A DNA stretch of 64,000 bases from Sulfurimicrobium sp963779055. Its GTDB lineage: Bacteria; Pseudomonadota; Gammaproteobacteria; Burkholderiales; Sulfuricellaceae. A model generated the notes under the pieces. It saw only the letters and a program-made list of their open reading frames with translations. It made no database searches and was not told the origin of the DNA. Below, piece by piece: positions 52,935 through 61,894 of this stretch (positions are counted from its first letter, which is position 1; every line of letters starts with the position of its first letter). The stretch is from NCBI GenBank assembly GCA_963779055.1, contig CAVZWN010000001.1:186001-250000 (forward strand), given 5' to 3'. A program made the position numbers and the translations under genes.

Positions 52935-55900
52935 TCACCCTGTTTCCTTTCCGAAAAGAGTCCATCCCTTGATCAATGCATACAAGGCCGGAATGACGAT
53001 CAGGGTCAGGATGGTCGAGGAGATCATGCCGCCGACCATCGGCGCGGCGATGCGACTCATGACCTCCGAGCCGGTGCCGCTGCTCCACATGATGGGCAGC
53101 AGGCCGGCCATGATGGCGACTACAGTCATCATCTTGGGGCGCACCCGTTCGACCGCGCCTTCCATCACGGCCGCATAAAGATCGGCTGATGCAAGCTGCC
53201 GGCCTTCGGCTTCCCTTTCGGCCCTGATCCGGTTGAGCGCCTGATCGAGATAGATCAGCATCACCACGCCGGTCTCGGCCGCCACCCCGGCCAGGGCAAT
53301 GAAGCCGACCGCCACCGCCACCGAAAGGTTGTAGCCCAGCGCCCACATCAGCCACACCCCTCCGACCAGTGCGAAAGGCACGGACAGCATCACGATCAGG
53401 GTTTCGGTCAGGCGGCGGAAGTTGAGATAGAGCAGGGTGAAGATGATCGCCAGCGTGAGCGGGATCACGATTTTCATCTTTTCCTTGGCGCGCTGCATGT
53501 ATTCGAACTGGCCGCTCCATGTTGCGTAGTAGCCGGGCGGGAACTTCACCTTGTCGCGTACCGCCTGCTGGGCCTCGGCGACGTAGCTGCCGATGTCGCG
53601 GTTGCGGATGTCGACGTAGATATACGCCGAAAGCAGGGCGTTCTCAGTGCGGATGGAAGGCGCGCCTTTCACGATACTGACCGTGGCCAGTTGCCCGAGC
53701 GGGATCATGGCGGGCATGCCCGCCCATTGCCTGAGCTCACCGGCACCAGGATCTGCGTGGCAATCTGCTGCGGCGTGCTGCGCAACTCGCGCGGATAGCG
53801 CACGCTGACACCGAAGCGCTCACGGCCTTCGACCGTGGTGGTGACAGTTTCACCACCCAGTGCCGAAGAAATGATTTCCTGCAAATCGCCCACCGCTAGC
53901 CCGTAGCGTGCAAGCTGGCTGCGGTCCGGCTCGATGTCGAGATACAGTCCCCCCGTCAGGCGCTCGGCGTAGGCGCTGGTGGTGCCCGGTATCTCCTTGA
54001 CCACGCTTTCGATTTCCTTGGCCAGTTTTTCCATCTCGCCCAGGTTCTTGCCGAACACCTTGATCCCGATCGGGGTGCGGATGCCGGTCGAGAGCATGTC
54101 GATGCGGGCCTTGATGGGCATGGTCCAGGAATTGGAAATGCCGGGTATCTGCAAGGCAGCATCCAGCTCCGCGATCAGCTTGTCGATAGTCATGCCGGGC
54201 CGCCATTCGCTTTCCGGCTTGAGGTTGATGACGGTCTCGAACATCTCCAGCGGCGCCGGATCGGTGGCGGTGTTGGCACGCCCGGCCTTGCCGTAGACCG
54301 ATGCCACTTCGGGGAAGCCCTTGATGATCTTGTTCTGGGTTTGCAGGGTCTCGGCGGCCTTGGTCACCGACATGCCGGGCAGCCCGGTCGGCATGTAGAA
54401 CAGGGTGCCTTCATTGAGCGTGGGCATGAATTCGCTGCCCAGCTGCGTGGCCGGATACAGGCTGACAGCTAAGTGCGGCAACGGCCAGAACGATGGTCAG
54501 CTTTTTCCATTGCATCACCCAGGCGATGATCGGGCGATACAGCCAGATCAGGAAGCGGTTCACCGGATTTTTCGCCTCTGGCATGATCCTGCCGCGCACG
54601 AAAATCATCATCAGCACCGGCACCAGCGTGACGGACAGCAGCGCGGCCCCGGCCATGGCAAAGGTCTTGGTGAAGGCGAGCGGCGAGAACAGGCGGCCTT
54701 CCTGCGCTTCCAGCGTGAACACCGGCAGAAAGGAAACGGTGATGATCAGCAGCGAGAAGAACAGCGCCGGGCCGACTTCCTTGCAGGCGGCGATGATGGC
54801 GTTGGCGCGTGCTTCGAACTCTAACCCCTCCCGGCCTCCTAACCCCTCCCCATCCCTCCCCTTGTCAGGGGAGGGGGTTGTGGCTCCTCCCCTGACAAGG
54901 GGAGGCCGGGAGGGGTTAGGGTTTGAAGGCTGTGATGGTGTTCCGCTCCAGCCGCTCCAGATGCTTGTGCGCATTCTCGATCATGACAATGGCCGCGTCC
55001 ACCATGGCGCCGATGGCGATGGCGATGCCGCCCAGGCTCATGATGTTGGAGTTCATGCCCAGCAGGCGCATGGCGATGAAGGCGATCAGCACGCCCACCG
55101 GCAGCATGATGATGGCGACCAGCGCACTGCGCACGTGCAGCAGGAACACCACGCACACCAGCGCAACGATCAGGCTTTCCTCCAGCAGCGTGATCTTGAG
55201 GTTGGCGATGGCGCGCTCGATCAGGTCGGCGCGGTCGTAGACCGTTTCGATCGTGACGCCTTCCGGCAGGCCGCTGGAGATTTCCGCGATCTTGCTCTTG
55301 ATGTTGTGGATGACTTCCAGCGCATTCTGCCCATAGCGCGCCATGGCAATGCCGGAAACCACTTCGCCCTCGCCGTTGAGTTCGGACAGGCCGCGCCGCT
55401 CGTCCGGGCCGAGCTCCACCCGGGCTACATCGCGCAGCAGGACGGGAATGCCGCGTTCGCTCCTGATGACCAGCATCTCGAGGTCTTTCTTGCCGCGCAG
55501 ATAGCCCTTGCCGCGCACCATGAATTCCGCTTCGGCCATTTCGATGACGCGTCCGCCGACATCGCGGTTGGATTCGCGGATCACCTTGCTGACCTCGGTG
55601 ATGTGTACGCCATAGGCCTGCAGTTTGCGCGGGTCGACCGTGACCTGATACTGCTGGACGAAGCCGCCGATGCTGGCCACTTCTGCCACGCCCGGCGCCT
55701 TGCTGAGCTGATAGCGCAGATACCAGTCCTGCAAAGTACGCAGTTCGGCCAGGGTCCTGTTCTTGCCCAGCACGGCATACTGGTAAACCCAGCCCACGCC
55801 GGTGGCATCCGGTCCGAGTCGTGGGGTGACGCCTTGCGGCAGGCTGCCGGACAGCGAGGTGAGATATTCCAGCACCCGCGAGCGCGCCCAGTAGATGTCG

Positions 55901-56202
55901 GTGCCGTCCTCGAAAATGACGTAGACGAAGGAAGCGCCGAAAAACGAGAAGCCGCGCACCACCTTGGACTTTGGCACCGAGAGCATGGCCGTGGTGAGCG
56001 GGTAGGTGACCTGATCCTCCACCACCTGGGGCGCCTGGCCGGAGTACTCGGTATACAGGATGACCTGCACGTCGGACAGGTCGGGCAGGGCGTCCAGCGG
56101 CGTCTTGAGGACGGCATAAATCCCGCCGCCGATAATGGCAGCGGTGGCCAGCAGCACCAGAAAGACATTGCGTGCCGACCATTCAATCATACGGTTGAGC
56201 AT
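52935..56202 (-). pseudogene. cusA: Copper/silver efflux RND pump CusA, interrupted by an inserted element and two frameshifts
   Basis: CusA is the proton-driven pump of the Cus Cu(I)/Ag(I) exporter. Family sequence is complete but lies in four frame segments. Residues 1-426 end at ITAF (54925), with the Cu/Ag-type helix-4 motif AIAIGAMVDAAIVMIENAHK. The next segment resumes at EARANAIIAACKEVGPALFF (54815) after a 109-bp insertion that adds an in-frame stop. The third segment, from about 54468, reads AVSLYPATQLGSEFMPTLNEG after one extra base. The fourth, from about 53725, reads GMPAMIPLGQLATV after a missing base. The insertion seems biological; the single-base slips may be sequencing errors. 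The start lies one base after the cusB stop. Confidence 0.85.
54816..54924. mobile_element. Short inverted-repeat (MITE/REP-like) element inserted in cusA
   Basis: Perfect 19-bp terminal inverted repeats, CTAACCCCTCCCGGCCTCC at 54821-54839 and its complement at 54901-54919, enclose two CCCCTGACAAGGGG-type palindromes. No ORF. TTC (coding strand) occurs on both sides. Removing 109 bp, the element plus one TTC copy, rejoins ITAF to EARANA in frame, so the insertion boundaries can be read directly. Core sequence is shared with the intergenic repeats. Confidence 0.8.
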
Positions 56203-56203
56203 T

Positions 56204-57517
56204 TCAGTGCTCCTTGTGTGCAGAATCGGCTGCCGCTTCAGGCTGGGATTGCTTGCTCACCAGGCTGCTGAAAGCGGCCTTGAGATTGCTTTCCGAGTCG
56301 ATCAGGAAGTTGGCGGAAACCACGACTTTTTCACCGTCGCCCAGTCCTTCCAGCACTTCGACATAATCATTGCCCTGGCTGCCGAGCCGGACATCGCGCG
56401 GCTCGAAGCGCCCTTCGGCCAGTTCCACCAGCACGCTCTGTCGTTTGCCGCCGTAGATCACGGCGGAAGCGGGAATGGTCAGTACCTTGCCCTTGCTGGG
56501 CACGCTCAATTCAATGTCGGCATACATGGCGGGTTTGAGCAGCATGCCGGGGTTGGCCATTTCCAGACGCACCGGCACGGTGCGCGTCTGGGCATTCAGG
56601 GTGGGGTAAACATAGGTCAGCCGAGCTTCGAATTCCTTGCCGGGATAAGCGTTGAAACGGACCCTGGCCATCTGCCCTGATCTGACCATGGCCAGGTCCT
56701 GCTCGAATACATCGGCCAGCACCCAGACCGAGGAAAGATCCGCAATCTGGTAAAGCACGTCGCCCGGCATGAAGCGCATGCCTTGCACGGCTTTCTTCTC
56801 CATGACGATGCCGCTGGCCGGGGAACGGTAGGTGAGGGTATGCCGTGCTTCAGGGTTCTGGCTCAGCGCCTTGAGCTGCTCAGCCGAGATGTCCCAGTTT
56901 TTCATGCGCGCCAGGCTGGCATCGGCCAGCTGCTTCATGCCGGCCCTTGCTTCAGGGCTGGCGTTGGCCAGAGCCTGCTGACCCTGGGCTGCAATGGCGT
57001 ATTCTCTCTGGGCGGAAACCAGTTCCGGGCTGTAAACCTCGAGCAGGGGCTGGCCGCGCTTTACCAGTGCGCCCGTGGTGTTGACGTGCAGGCGTTCGAT
57101 CCAGCCCTCGAATCTGGGCGAGATGGTGTAGGTCAGACGTTCATTGGCTTCGACCCGGCCCACGGCATGGACAATTCGGGACAGTTCGCGCAGTGACGCA
57201 GCCTCGGTGCGCACCCCCAGCTTCTGGATTTTTTCGGTGCTGATTTTTACCTGTCCGGCTGCGTCAGGGTTGCCGCTTTCTTCATCTTCATAGACCGGGA
57301 TGTAGTCCATGCCCATTTCGTCCTGCTTGGGGGTAGTGGAAGTATCCGGCTGCCCCATCGGATTGCGGTAGTAGAGAATTTTGCGTTCTTTCTTGGCAAT
57401 CTCAGGCGTGGGCGTGGGTGGAGTTGATACGGTTTGTTTCATGCCCAGCCAGAAGCCTCCGCCCAGTGCAATACTGGTCATTACTGCCAGCAAAGCGATT
57501 GTTGTGCTTGTTTTCAT
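56204..57517 (-). CDS. cusB: RND periplasmic adaptor CusB
   Basis: A 437-residue membrane-fusion protein. An N-terminal anchor helix is followed by a heavy-metal-binding segment (KILYYRNPMGQPDTS...DEMGMDYIPVY) typical of CusB, with Met/Tyr residues. Lipoyl halves (TISPRFEGWIERLHVNTTG; YRSPASGIVMEKKAVQGM), an alpha-helical hairpin and beta domains follow. It links CusA with CusC and accepts Cu(I) from CusF. The start overlaps the cusC stop by four bases. Confidence 0.93.
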   Translation of the reverse strand: MKTSTTIALLAVMTSIALGGGFWLGMKQTVSTPPTPTPEIAKKERKILYYRNPMGQPDTSTTPKQDEMGMDYIPVYEDEESGNPDAAGQVKISTEKIQKLGVRTEAASLRELSRIVHAVGRVEANERLTYTISPRFEGWIERLHVNTTGALVKRGQPLLEVYSPELVSAQREYAIAAQGQQALANASPEARAGMKQLADASLARMKNWDISAEQLKALSQNPEARHTLTYRSPASGIVMEKKAVQGMRFMPGDVLYQIADLSSVWVLADVFEQDLAMVRSGQMARVRFNAYPGKEFEARLTYVYPTLNAQTRTVPVRLEMANPGMLLKPAMYADIELSVPSKGKVLTIPASAVIYGGKRQSVLVELAEGRFEPRDVRLGSQGNDYVEVLEGLGDGEKVVVSANFLIDSESNLKAAFSSLVSKQSQPEAAADSAHKEH

Positions 57518-58791
57518 AAGTCTTCTCCCAACAGGCGTTCGATTTCGGCCAGGCGTTTCTGTGCTTCGCCCTGCGCCTTGAGTGCATCCAGCCTGGCTTT
57601 GAGCATCAGGCGCTGGGCATCCAGCAGGGTGGCGAAGTCCACCTTGCCGTTTTCATATCCGGCCAGCGCGGCCTTGAAGCTCAGATCCGCCTGCGGCAGC
57701 TGACTGTTTTGTGCGAGATTCTCGATCCGGCGTGCGGCTTCCAGCTCGGAAATATTTTCTGCCAGCTCGGCAAGCAGCTGGTTCCGGGTGGCATCCCTGC
57801 GCGATTCGGCTGCTGCCAGCATGGACTGAGCCTCGCGCTCCTGTGAGCGACGGCTGGATTGCTGGAGCGGAATGTTGAACTCGACCATCACGCCCCATGC
57901 GTCCACGCGGTTGCCGGTTTGCAGCGGTGAAATGCCGAGGTTGAAATCCGGGTAGCGATTGCGGTAAACCAGCTCGCGGTTTTTCACCGCAGCGTTGACG
58001 CGCGCTGACTCGGTGGAGAGTTGCGGATTACGGGCGCGCAGCTTGTCCTGCAGTGCCGCCTGATCCAGTTTTGCAGTTGGCGGCAGAGTGCGCAGCACGG
58101 CCGGATCGGCCAGTGGCGCAGTGGCTGGACGGTAGAGCAGGGCGTTGAGTTTGACCATGCTGTGGTGGACTGCATTTTCCAGTTCTACCTGATCGCTGCG
58201 AATGCCGGTCTGCTCAAGCTGAGCCCGGATGACATCCTGCTGCGGAACGAGGCCGCTGGCATAGCGTGCCTGGGCAATTTTTTCCAGACGCTGTGTCAGG
58301 TCGAGCAATTCCCGGGTCAGGACCTGGGCGCGGGAGAAAACATAATACTGGGCATAGCTGGTCTTGATACGTGCCGCCAGGTCTTCCCAGCTTGCGTTGA
58401 CGCGGCCCTGGGCCTGCTGCGCTTCGGCTTCTGCAAGCTCGCGCCTGAGATCGCGTTTGCCCCAGAACGGCACTGCCTGGATCAGCGTGTATTTGGTGCT
58501 GCCTGCCGTGCCCGGCAGCAGATTGACGCTGGAAGCCGCGCCCTGACGGGTGATGTCCTGCAACTCGGTACGCAGCATGGGGTCCGGCAAGGCGCCGGCA
58601 GAATGAATCCGTTCAGAAGCAGCCTGCGCTTCATGCTGCACGGCAGCAAGTTCGGGATTGACGTCGCGCGCCAGCTTCAGCAGGCTCTCCACACTGGATC
58701 CCGGCAGCGGGTCGGCAGCGCCCGGTTGCGCAAATAGCAGGGCAAGCAAAAGCGCTGTTCCCTGTATCTTGATACGGCATTTGGGTTTCAT
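57514..58791 (-). CDS. cusC: TolC-family outer-membrane channel of the Cus system
   Basis: A 425-residue outer-membrane efflux protein. A signal peptide (GTALLLALLFAQPGAA) precedes LLKLARDVNPELAAVQHEAQAA and the second repeat ALQDKLRARNPQLSTESARV. ALAGYENGKVDFATLLDAQR lies near the end. It forms the exit duct for CusBA. GGAGA precedes the ATG. The gene lies between cusF and cusB, giving the order cusF-cusC-cusB-cusA. Assignment as CusC rests on context. Confidence 0.88.
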   Translation of the reverse strand: MKPKCRIKIQGTALLLALLFAQPGAADPLPGSSVESLLKLARDVNPELAAVQHEAQAASERIHSAGALPDPMLRTELQDITRQGAASSVNLLPGTAGSTKYTLIQAVPFWGKRDLRRELAEAEAQQAQGRVNASWEDLAARIKTSYAQYYVFSRAQVLTRELLDLTQRLEKIAQARYASGLVPQQDVIRAQLEQTGIRSDQVELENAVHHSMVKLNALLYRPATAPLADPAVLRTLPPTAKLDQAALQDKLRARNPQLSTESARVNAAVKNRELVYRNRYPDFNLGISPLQTGNRVDAWGVMVEFNIPLQQSSRRSQEREAQSMLAAAESRRDATRNQLLAELAENISELEAARRIENLAQNSQLPQADLSFKAALAGYENGKVDFATLLDAQRLMLKARLDALKAQGEAQKRLAEIERLLGEDL

Positions 58792-58849
58792 GGCCGTGGT
58801 TCTCCAAGGGTAAGGCGGCGGGCAGCGCCAGGCGTCCCGCCAGCCGGTT

Positions 58850-59149
58850 TTACTTGACGGTTTCGATGTGTGAAATCACGTAGCCAGCCCTGGGATCTTT
58901 GGTCAGGCCGAAAGTCACTACCTGGCCTGGTTTGGCTGCGGACAGGATTTTCCGGTCGGCAACCTTGATGTCCATGGTCATGCCGGGCCACTTGAGGGCG
59001 GGAATCGCTTCGTGAGTAATGTTCAGCGTCCCGGCAGCGTTGTTGATTTTATTGATTGTGCCCTTGCCGCTGGCCACATCGGCGGCATGGATAGAGAAGG
59101 CCGCCAGCATGGCGAAGGCGGCGATGAAGGTATTCAGCGCTTTTTTCAT
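58850..59149 (-). CDS. cusF: Periplasmic copper chaperone CusF
   Basis: A 99-residue exported protein. Signal peptide KKALNTFIAAFAMLAAFSIHA; mature part KGTINKINNAAGTLNITHEAIPALKWPGMTMDIKV. The His, Trp and two Met in HEAIPALKWPGMTM are the CusF Cu(I)/Ag(I) ligands, including the cation-pi Trp. ATG 59149 was chosen because the signal peptide begins there. It hands Cu(I) to CusB. Confidence 0.94.
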   Translation of the reverse strand: MKKALNTFIAAFAMLAAFSIHAADVASGKGTINKINNAAGTLNITHEAIPALKWPGMTMDIKVADRKILSAAKPGQVVTFGLTKDPRAGYVISHIETVK

Positions 59150-59233
59150 GATGTTTTTTCCTGGATGTGATACGTCATCCACGCACATAGCGCAGGGCGC
59201 AAATGCATGGCTTTCAGGGTGAAACGGAAAGAC

Positions 59234-59605
59234 TCAGGAAAAAAACGCGAGAGGCGGGCGTTGCGGTTGCTCAGGAAAGAGCGGAGAAAAGGAAATCTCT
59301 AAGGGGGGTTGAAATAATCTGTTGCTATTCGTGCCAAGCGCAAGTGGCGCCATGATCAGAGCGGGCTGGGCAATCAGATGACAGGAAAAGCAGTTGTCGC
59401 AGGCTGTGCCACTCTTTGCCATGGTGTCGTCATGCTGAGAGGAGTCATTCTGACTATGGCACCCATCGTGTTCGCCAGCAGCCATTTGCATCGCGGACTC
59501 TTCATGCTGGTGCAGGCAAAAAGACATCGCCTCGCCGGCATAGCCCTGCAAGGGCAGCCATACGAGCATGAAAGCAAGCAGCAGGCGGGTGAAAAAGATT
59601 TTCAT
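59234..59605 (-). CDS. Small Cys/His-rich exported protein opening the Cus locus
   Basis: A 123-residue protein with signal peptide (FFTRLLLAFMLVWLPLQGYA) and a mature part rich in His, Cys and Met (CLHQHEESAMQMAAGEHDGCHS; CDNCFSCHLIAQPAL). CSCH/CDNC groups suggest metal binding; the lone CFSCH could even bind heme. Size, export signal and first position parallel the His-rich protein at 26039 before the other RND operon and CzcI-type modulators. Family not confirmed. Confidence 0.65.
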   Translation of the reverse strand: MKIFFTRLLLAFMLVWLPLQGYAGEAMSFCLHQHEESAMQMAAGEHDGCHSQNDSSQHDDTMAKSGTACDNCFSCHLIAQPALIMAPLALGTNSNRLFQPPLEISFSPLFPEQPQRPPLAFFS

Positions 59606-59763
59606 GAAACCGTTTGAATCATGATGGAATAGTTCTCAATATACTTTCGACCTGTCAGCAACGCAACAAGTTCGTTCACGCAAACCTGATACTCGCTTGA
59701 CATGCCAGATACCTCCGGCACAATGACCCGGAAACTGCTGCTGCAGCAAAAGGAATCGCAATC

Positions 59764-61212
59764 ATGCTTGAAAAACTGAAAGCCATTTTCAACACGCAAC
59801 CCGTTAAACCGGCCAGAGCCGAAGACACGGCCGTTGCGCCGGAGCCGCTGCCGGAATTGCCTGCCGGGGACACTCCCCCCGTTTCTCCCTATGACGCCAA
59901 GCGCGTGGACACAGGCGAAACTGCGCCGCAAGATTTTTTTACCAGCCTGCTCGATATCGAAACCAACGGCCAGCGCAACGATGCGGTGGCGATGCGCTTG
60001 CGTTTTTTGCGGCGCGAGCCGGTGCTGGATCGTTCCGAGCACCTGATTGGCTATGAACTGGCATTGCGCAACCGGCATTCGCTGGCGGATAAAAAGCCGG
60101 ATGAAACGGTGATGCTGATGCACGACCAGATGCTGATCAGGAGCATTCTGGATCTGGGGGCTGATCGCCTGTTGCAGGGCAAACTGGCTTTTATCAATAT
60201 TTCTCCCGTCATCCTCTATCACCCGCTGCTGGAGCGCTTGCCCGGCCACAATATGGTGCTTGTCCTGCAGCCGCAGGCGGAGCTTGCCGAGCAAATACTG
60301 CTGCGTTGCCGCGAGTTGAAGGAGCGGGGCTTCAAGTTTGCCGTAGATAACCCGCGCAACAGCCCGGAATATTTACCCTGGTGCCAGATTGCCGATTATG
60401 TGCGTTTCGATATCTCGAACAGCAATGCGCTGGAACTGGGCAAGGAAATTGTCGCCATCCTCAAGGAAGCCGTGCGTCCCCTGATCGCGGTGGGCGTGAA
60501 TTCGGAAGAGCATCTGGAAGCCTGCCGCAAGCTGGGATTCAATTATTTCGCAGGTTATTACTTCACCAGGCCGAAGCTGACGGCCCCCCATCGTCTGGAC
60601 AATCACCGCCTCAAGGTGATCGAATTGCTCAACATGGTGCGCAGTCATGCCGAAATCAGGGATCTCGAGGCAAGCGTCAAGCATGACGCGGCCTTGACCT
60701 TCAAAATTCTGCGCTACGTCAACTCGCCGGTGAACGGCTTGCGGCAGGAAATCCGCTCCATCGCCCATGCCATGACACTGCTGGGTTATGACCAGCTCTA
60801 CCGCTGGCTCACCTTGCTGCTGTTCACCAGCGAGAAAACCGATCCGCGTAGCCAGGTGCTGCTGAAAAATGCGCTGGTGCGGGCGCGCATGGTGGAGTTG
60901 CTGGGCCGGGAAAAAATTACCGGCGCGGATCAGGATGGCTTGTTCCTGGTGGGCATTCTTTCGCAGCTGGAGGCCTTGCTGAATATCCCGATGGAAAAGG
61001 CGCTGGAGAATTTTCACCTGCCGCAACAGGTGTCGCTGGCCCTGCTGAAAGGGGAGGGAATCTACTCGCCCTATCTCGATCTGGCGATGGCCTGCGAAGA
61101 ATTCGAGCAGGAGCAGATTGAACTGCTGGCAGCGGTCTGCGGTCTGGATGCCGCCAGGGTCAATGCCGCGCACGTGGATGCACTGGTGTGGGCGGAAGAA
61201 GTCGAAAGATGA
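59764..61212 (+). CDS. EAL-HDOD (YuxH-type) signalling protein with degenerate EAL
   Basis: A 482-residue cytoplasmic protein. A Pro-rich N-terminal tail (about 1-60) is followed by an EAL-like domain and an HDOD domain (LLNMVRSHAEIRDLEASVKHDAALTFKILRYVNSPVNGL). The EAL signature is YELALR and the downstream acidic motifs are missing (FAVDNPRNSPEYL), so it is probably not a phosphodiesterase. Related CdgJ-type proteins act through protein contacts in motility control. AAGGAA precedes the ATG. Confidence 0.88.
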   Translation: MLEKLKAIFNTQPVKPARAEDTAVAPEPLPELPAGDTPPVSPYDAKRVDTGETAPQDFFTSLLDIETNGQRNDAVAMRLRFLRREPVLDRSEHLIGYELALRNRHSLADKKPDETVMLMHDQMLIRSILDLGADRLLQGKLAFINISPVILYHPLLERLPGHNMVLVLQPQAELAEQILLRCRELKERGFKFAVDNPRNSPEYLPWCQIADYVRFDISNSNALELGKEIVAILKEAVRPLIAVGVNSEEHLEACRKLGFNYFAGYYFTRPKLTAPHRLDNHRLKVIELLNMVRSHAEIRDLEASVKHDAALTFKILRYVNSPVNGLRQEIRSIAHAMTLLGYDQLYRWLTLLLFTSEKTDPRSQVLLKNALVRARMVELLGREKITGADQDGLFLVGILSQLEALLNIPMEKALENFHLPQQVSLALLKGEGIYSPYLDLAMACEEFEQEQIELLAAVCGLDAARVNAAHVDALVWAEEVER

Positions 61213-61227
61213 ATACATGAAAGCAGT

Positions 61228-61256
61228 TTGACGCGAACAGCTCGTTTCAATAAGAT
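61228..61256 (+). promoter_or_regulatory. Sigma-70 promoter of the tetR-efflux operon
   Basis: TTGACG-N17-TAAGAT. The -10 box overlaps the palindromic operator that follows. Confidence 0.65.
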
Positions 61257-61275
61257 AGTAATCGATTACTATCTT
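61252..61275. promoter_or_regulatory. Perfect 24-bp palindromic operator
   Basis: Half-site AAGATAGTAATC is followed at once by its exact complement, centred on CGAT. It lies over the -10 box and ends 10 bases before the tetR start. This is a textbook layout for autorepression by a TetR-family dimer. Confidence 0.85.
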
Positions 61276-61285
61276 TGGATTTTTC

Positions 61286-61894
61286 ATGCAAGCCACTTCG
61301 AAGCACCTGCCAGCAGATGAACGCCGGAGCATTACGGTGGAAACGGTCATCAAGCTGGCCGCTGAACAGAACCCCAGCGATATCACCACCGCCGCAATCG
61401 CCAAGAAAATGAACCTGACCCAGGGCGCGCTGTTTCGTCATTTTCCCAGCAAGGATGCGATCTGGCAGGCGGTTATGGAATGGGTGGCCGAGCGTCTGAT
61501 GGCGCGCGTTGATCAGGCGGCTGATTCGGTAGCAAGCCCGCTGGCGGCGCTGGAAGCCGTGTTCATGGCGCATATCGAATTCGTGGCGGCGCATCCCGGC
61601 GTGCCGCGCATGCTGTTCGGCGAATTGCAGCGCACTGCGGACTCCATGCCCAAGCGTATGGCGCGCACCCTGACCAGCAGTTACGCGGAGCGTCTGTCTG
61701 GCCTGATCGAAACCGGCAAAGCGAGTGGAGAGCTTGATCCTAAAGTCAACGCAAACGCCGCTTCCACCCTGTTCATCGGCATGATCCAGGGGCTGGTCAT
61801 GCAGTCGCTGCTGGCGGGAAATACCCGGCACATGCTGGCGGAAGCGCCGAATGTTTTTGCCATCTATCGCCGTGGCATCGAGGGGGTGCAATGA
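61286..61894 (+). CDS. TetR-family repressor of the adjacent exporter
   Basis: A 202-residue regulator. The N-terminal helix-turn-helix (ITTAAIAKKMNLTQGALFRHFPSKDAIWQAVM) is followed by an all-helical ligand domain (SPLAALEAVFMAHIEFVAAHPGVPRMLFGE). It likely binds the 24-bp palindrome just upstream and represses itself and the overlapping membrane-fusion and permease genes. The stop overlaps the next start as ATGA. Inducer unknown. Confidence 0.93.
   Translation: MQATSKHLPADERRSITVETVIKLAAEQNPSDITTAAIAKKMNLTQGALFRHFPSKDAIWQAVMEWVAERLMARVDQAADSVASPLAALEAVFMAHIEFVAAHPGVPRMLFGELQRTADSMPKRMARTLTSSYAERLSGLIETGKASGELDPKVNANAASTLFIGMIQGLVMQSLLAGNTRHMLAEAPNVFAIYRRGIEGVQ

Noticed and set aside
54493..56271. 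Long plus-strand open frame opposite cusA
   Set aside because: Low-complexity His/Asp-rich translation typical of antisense frames. The minus strand encodes recognisable CusA.
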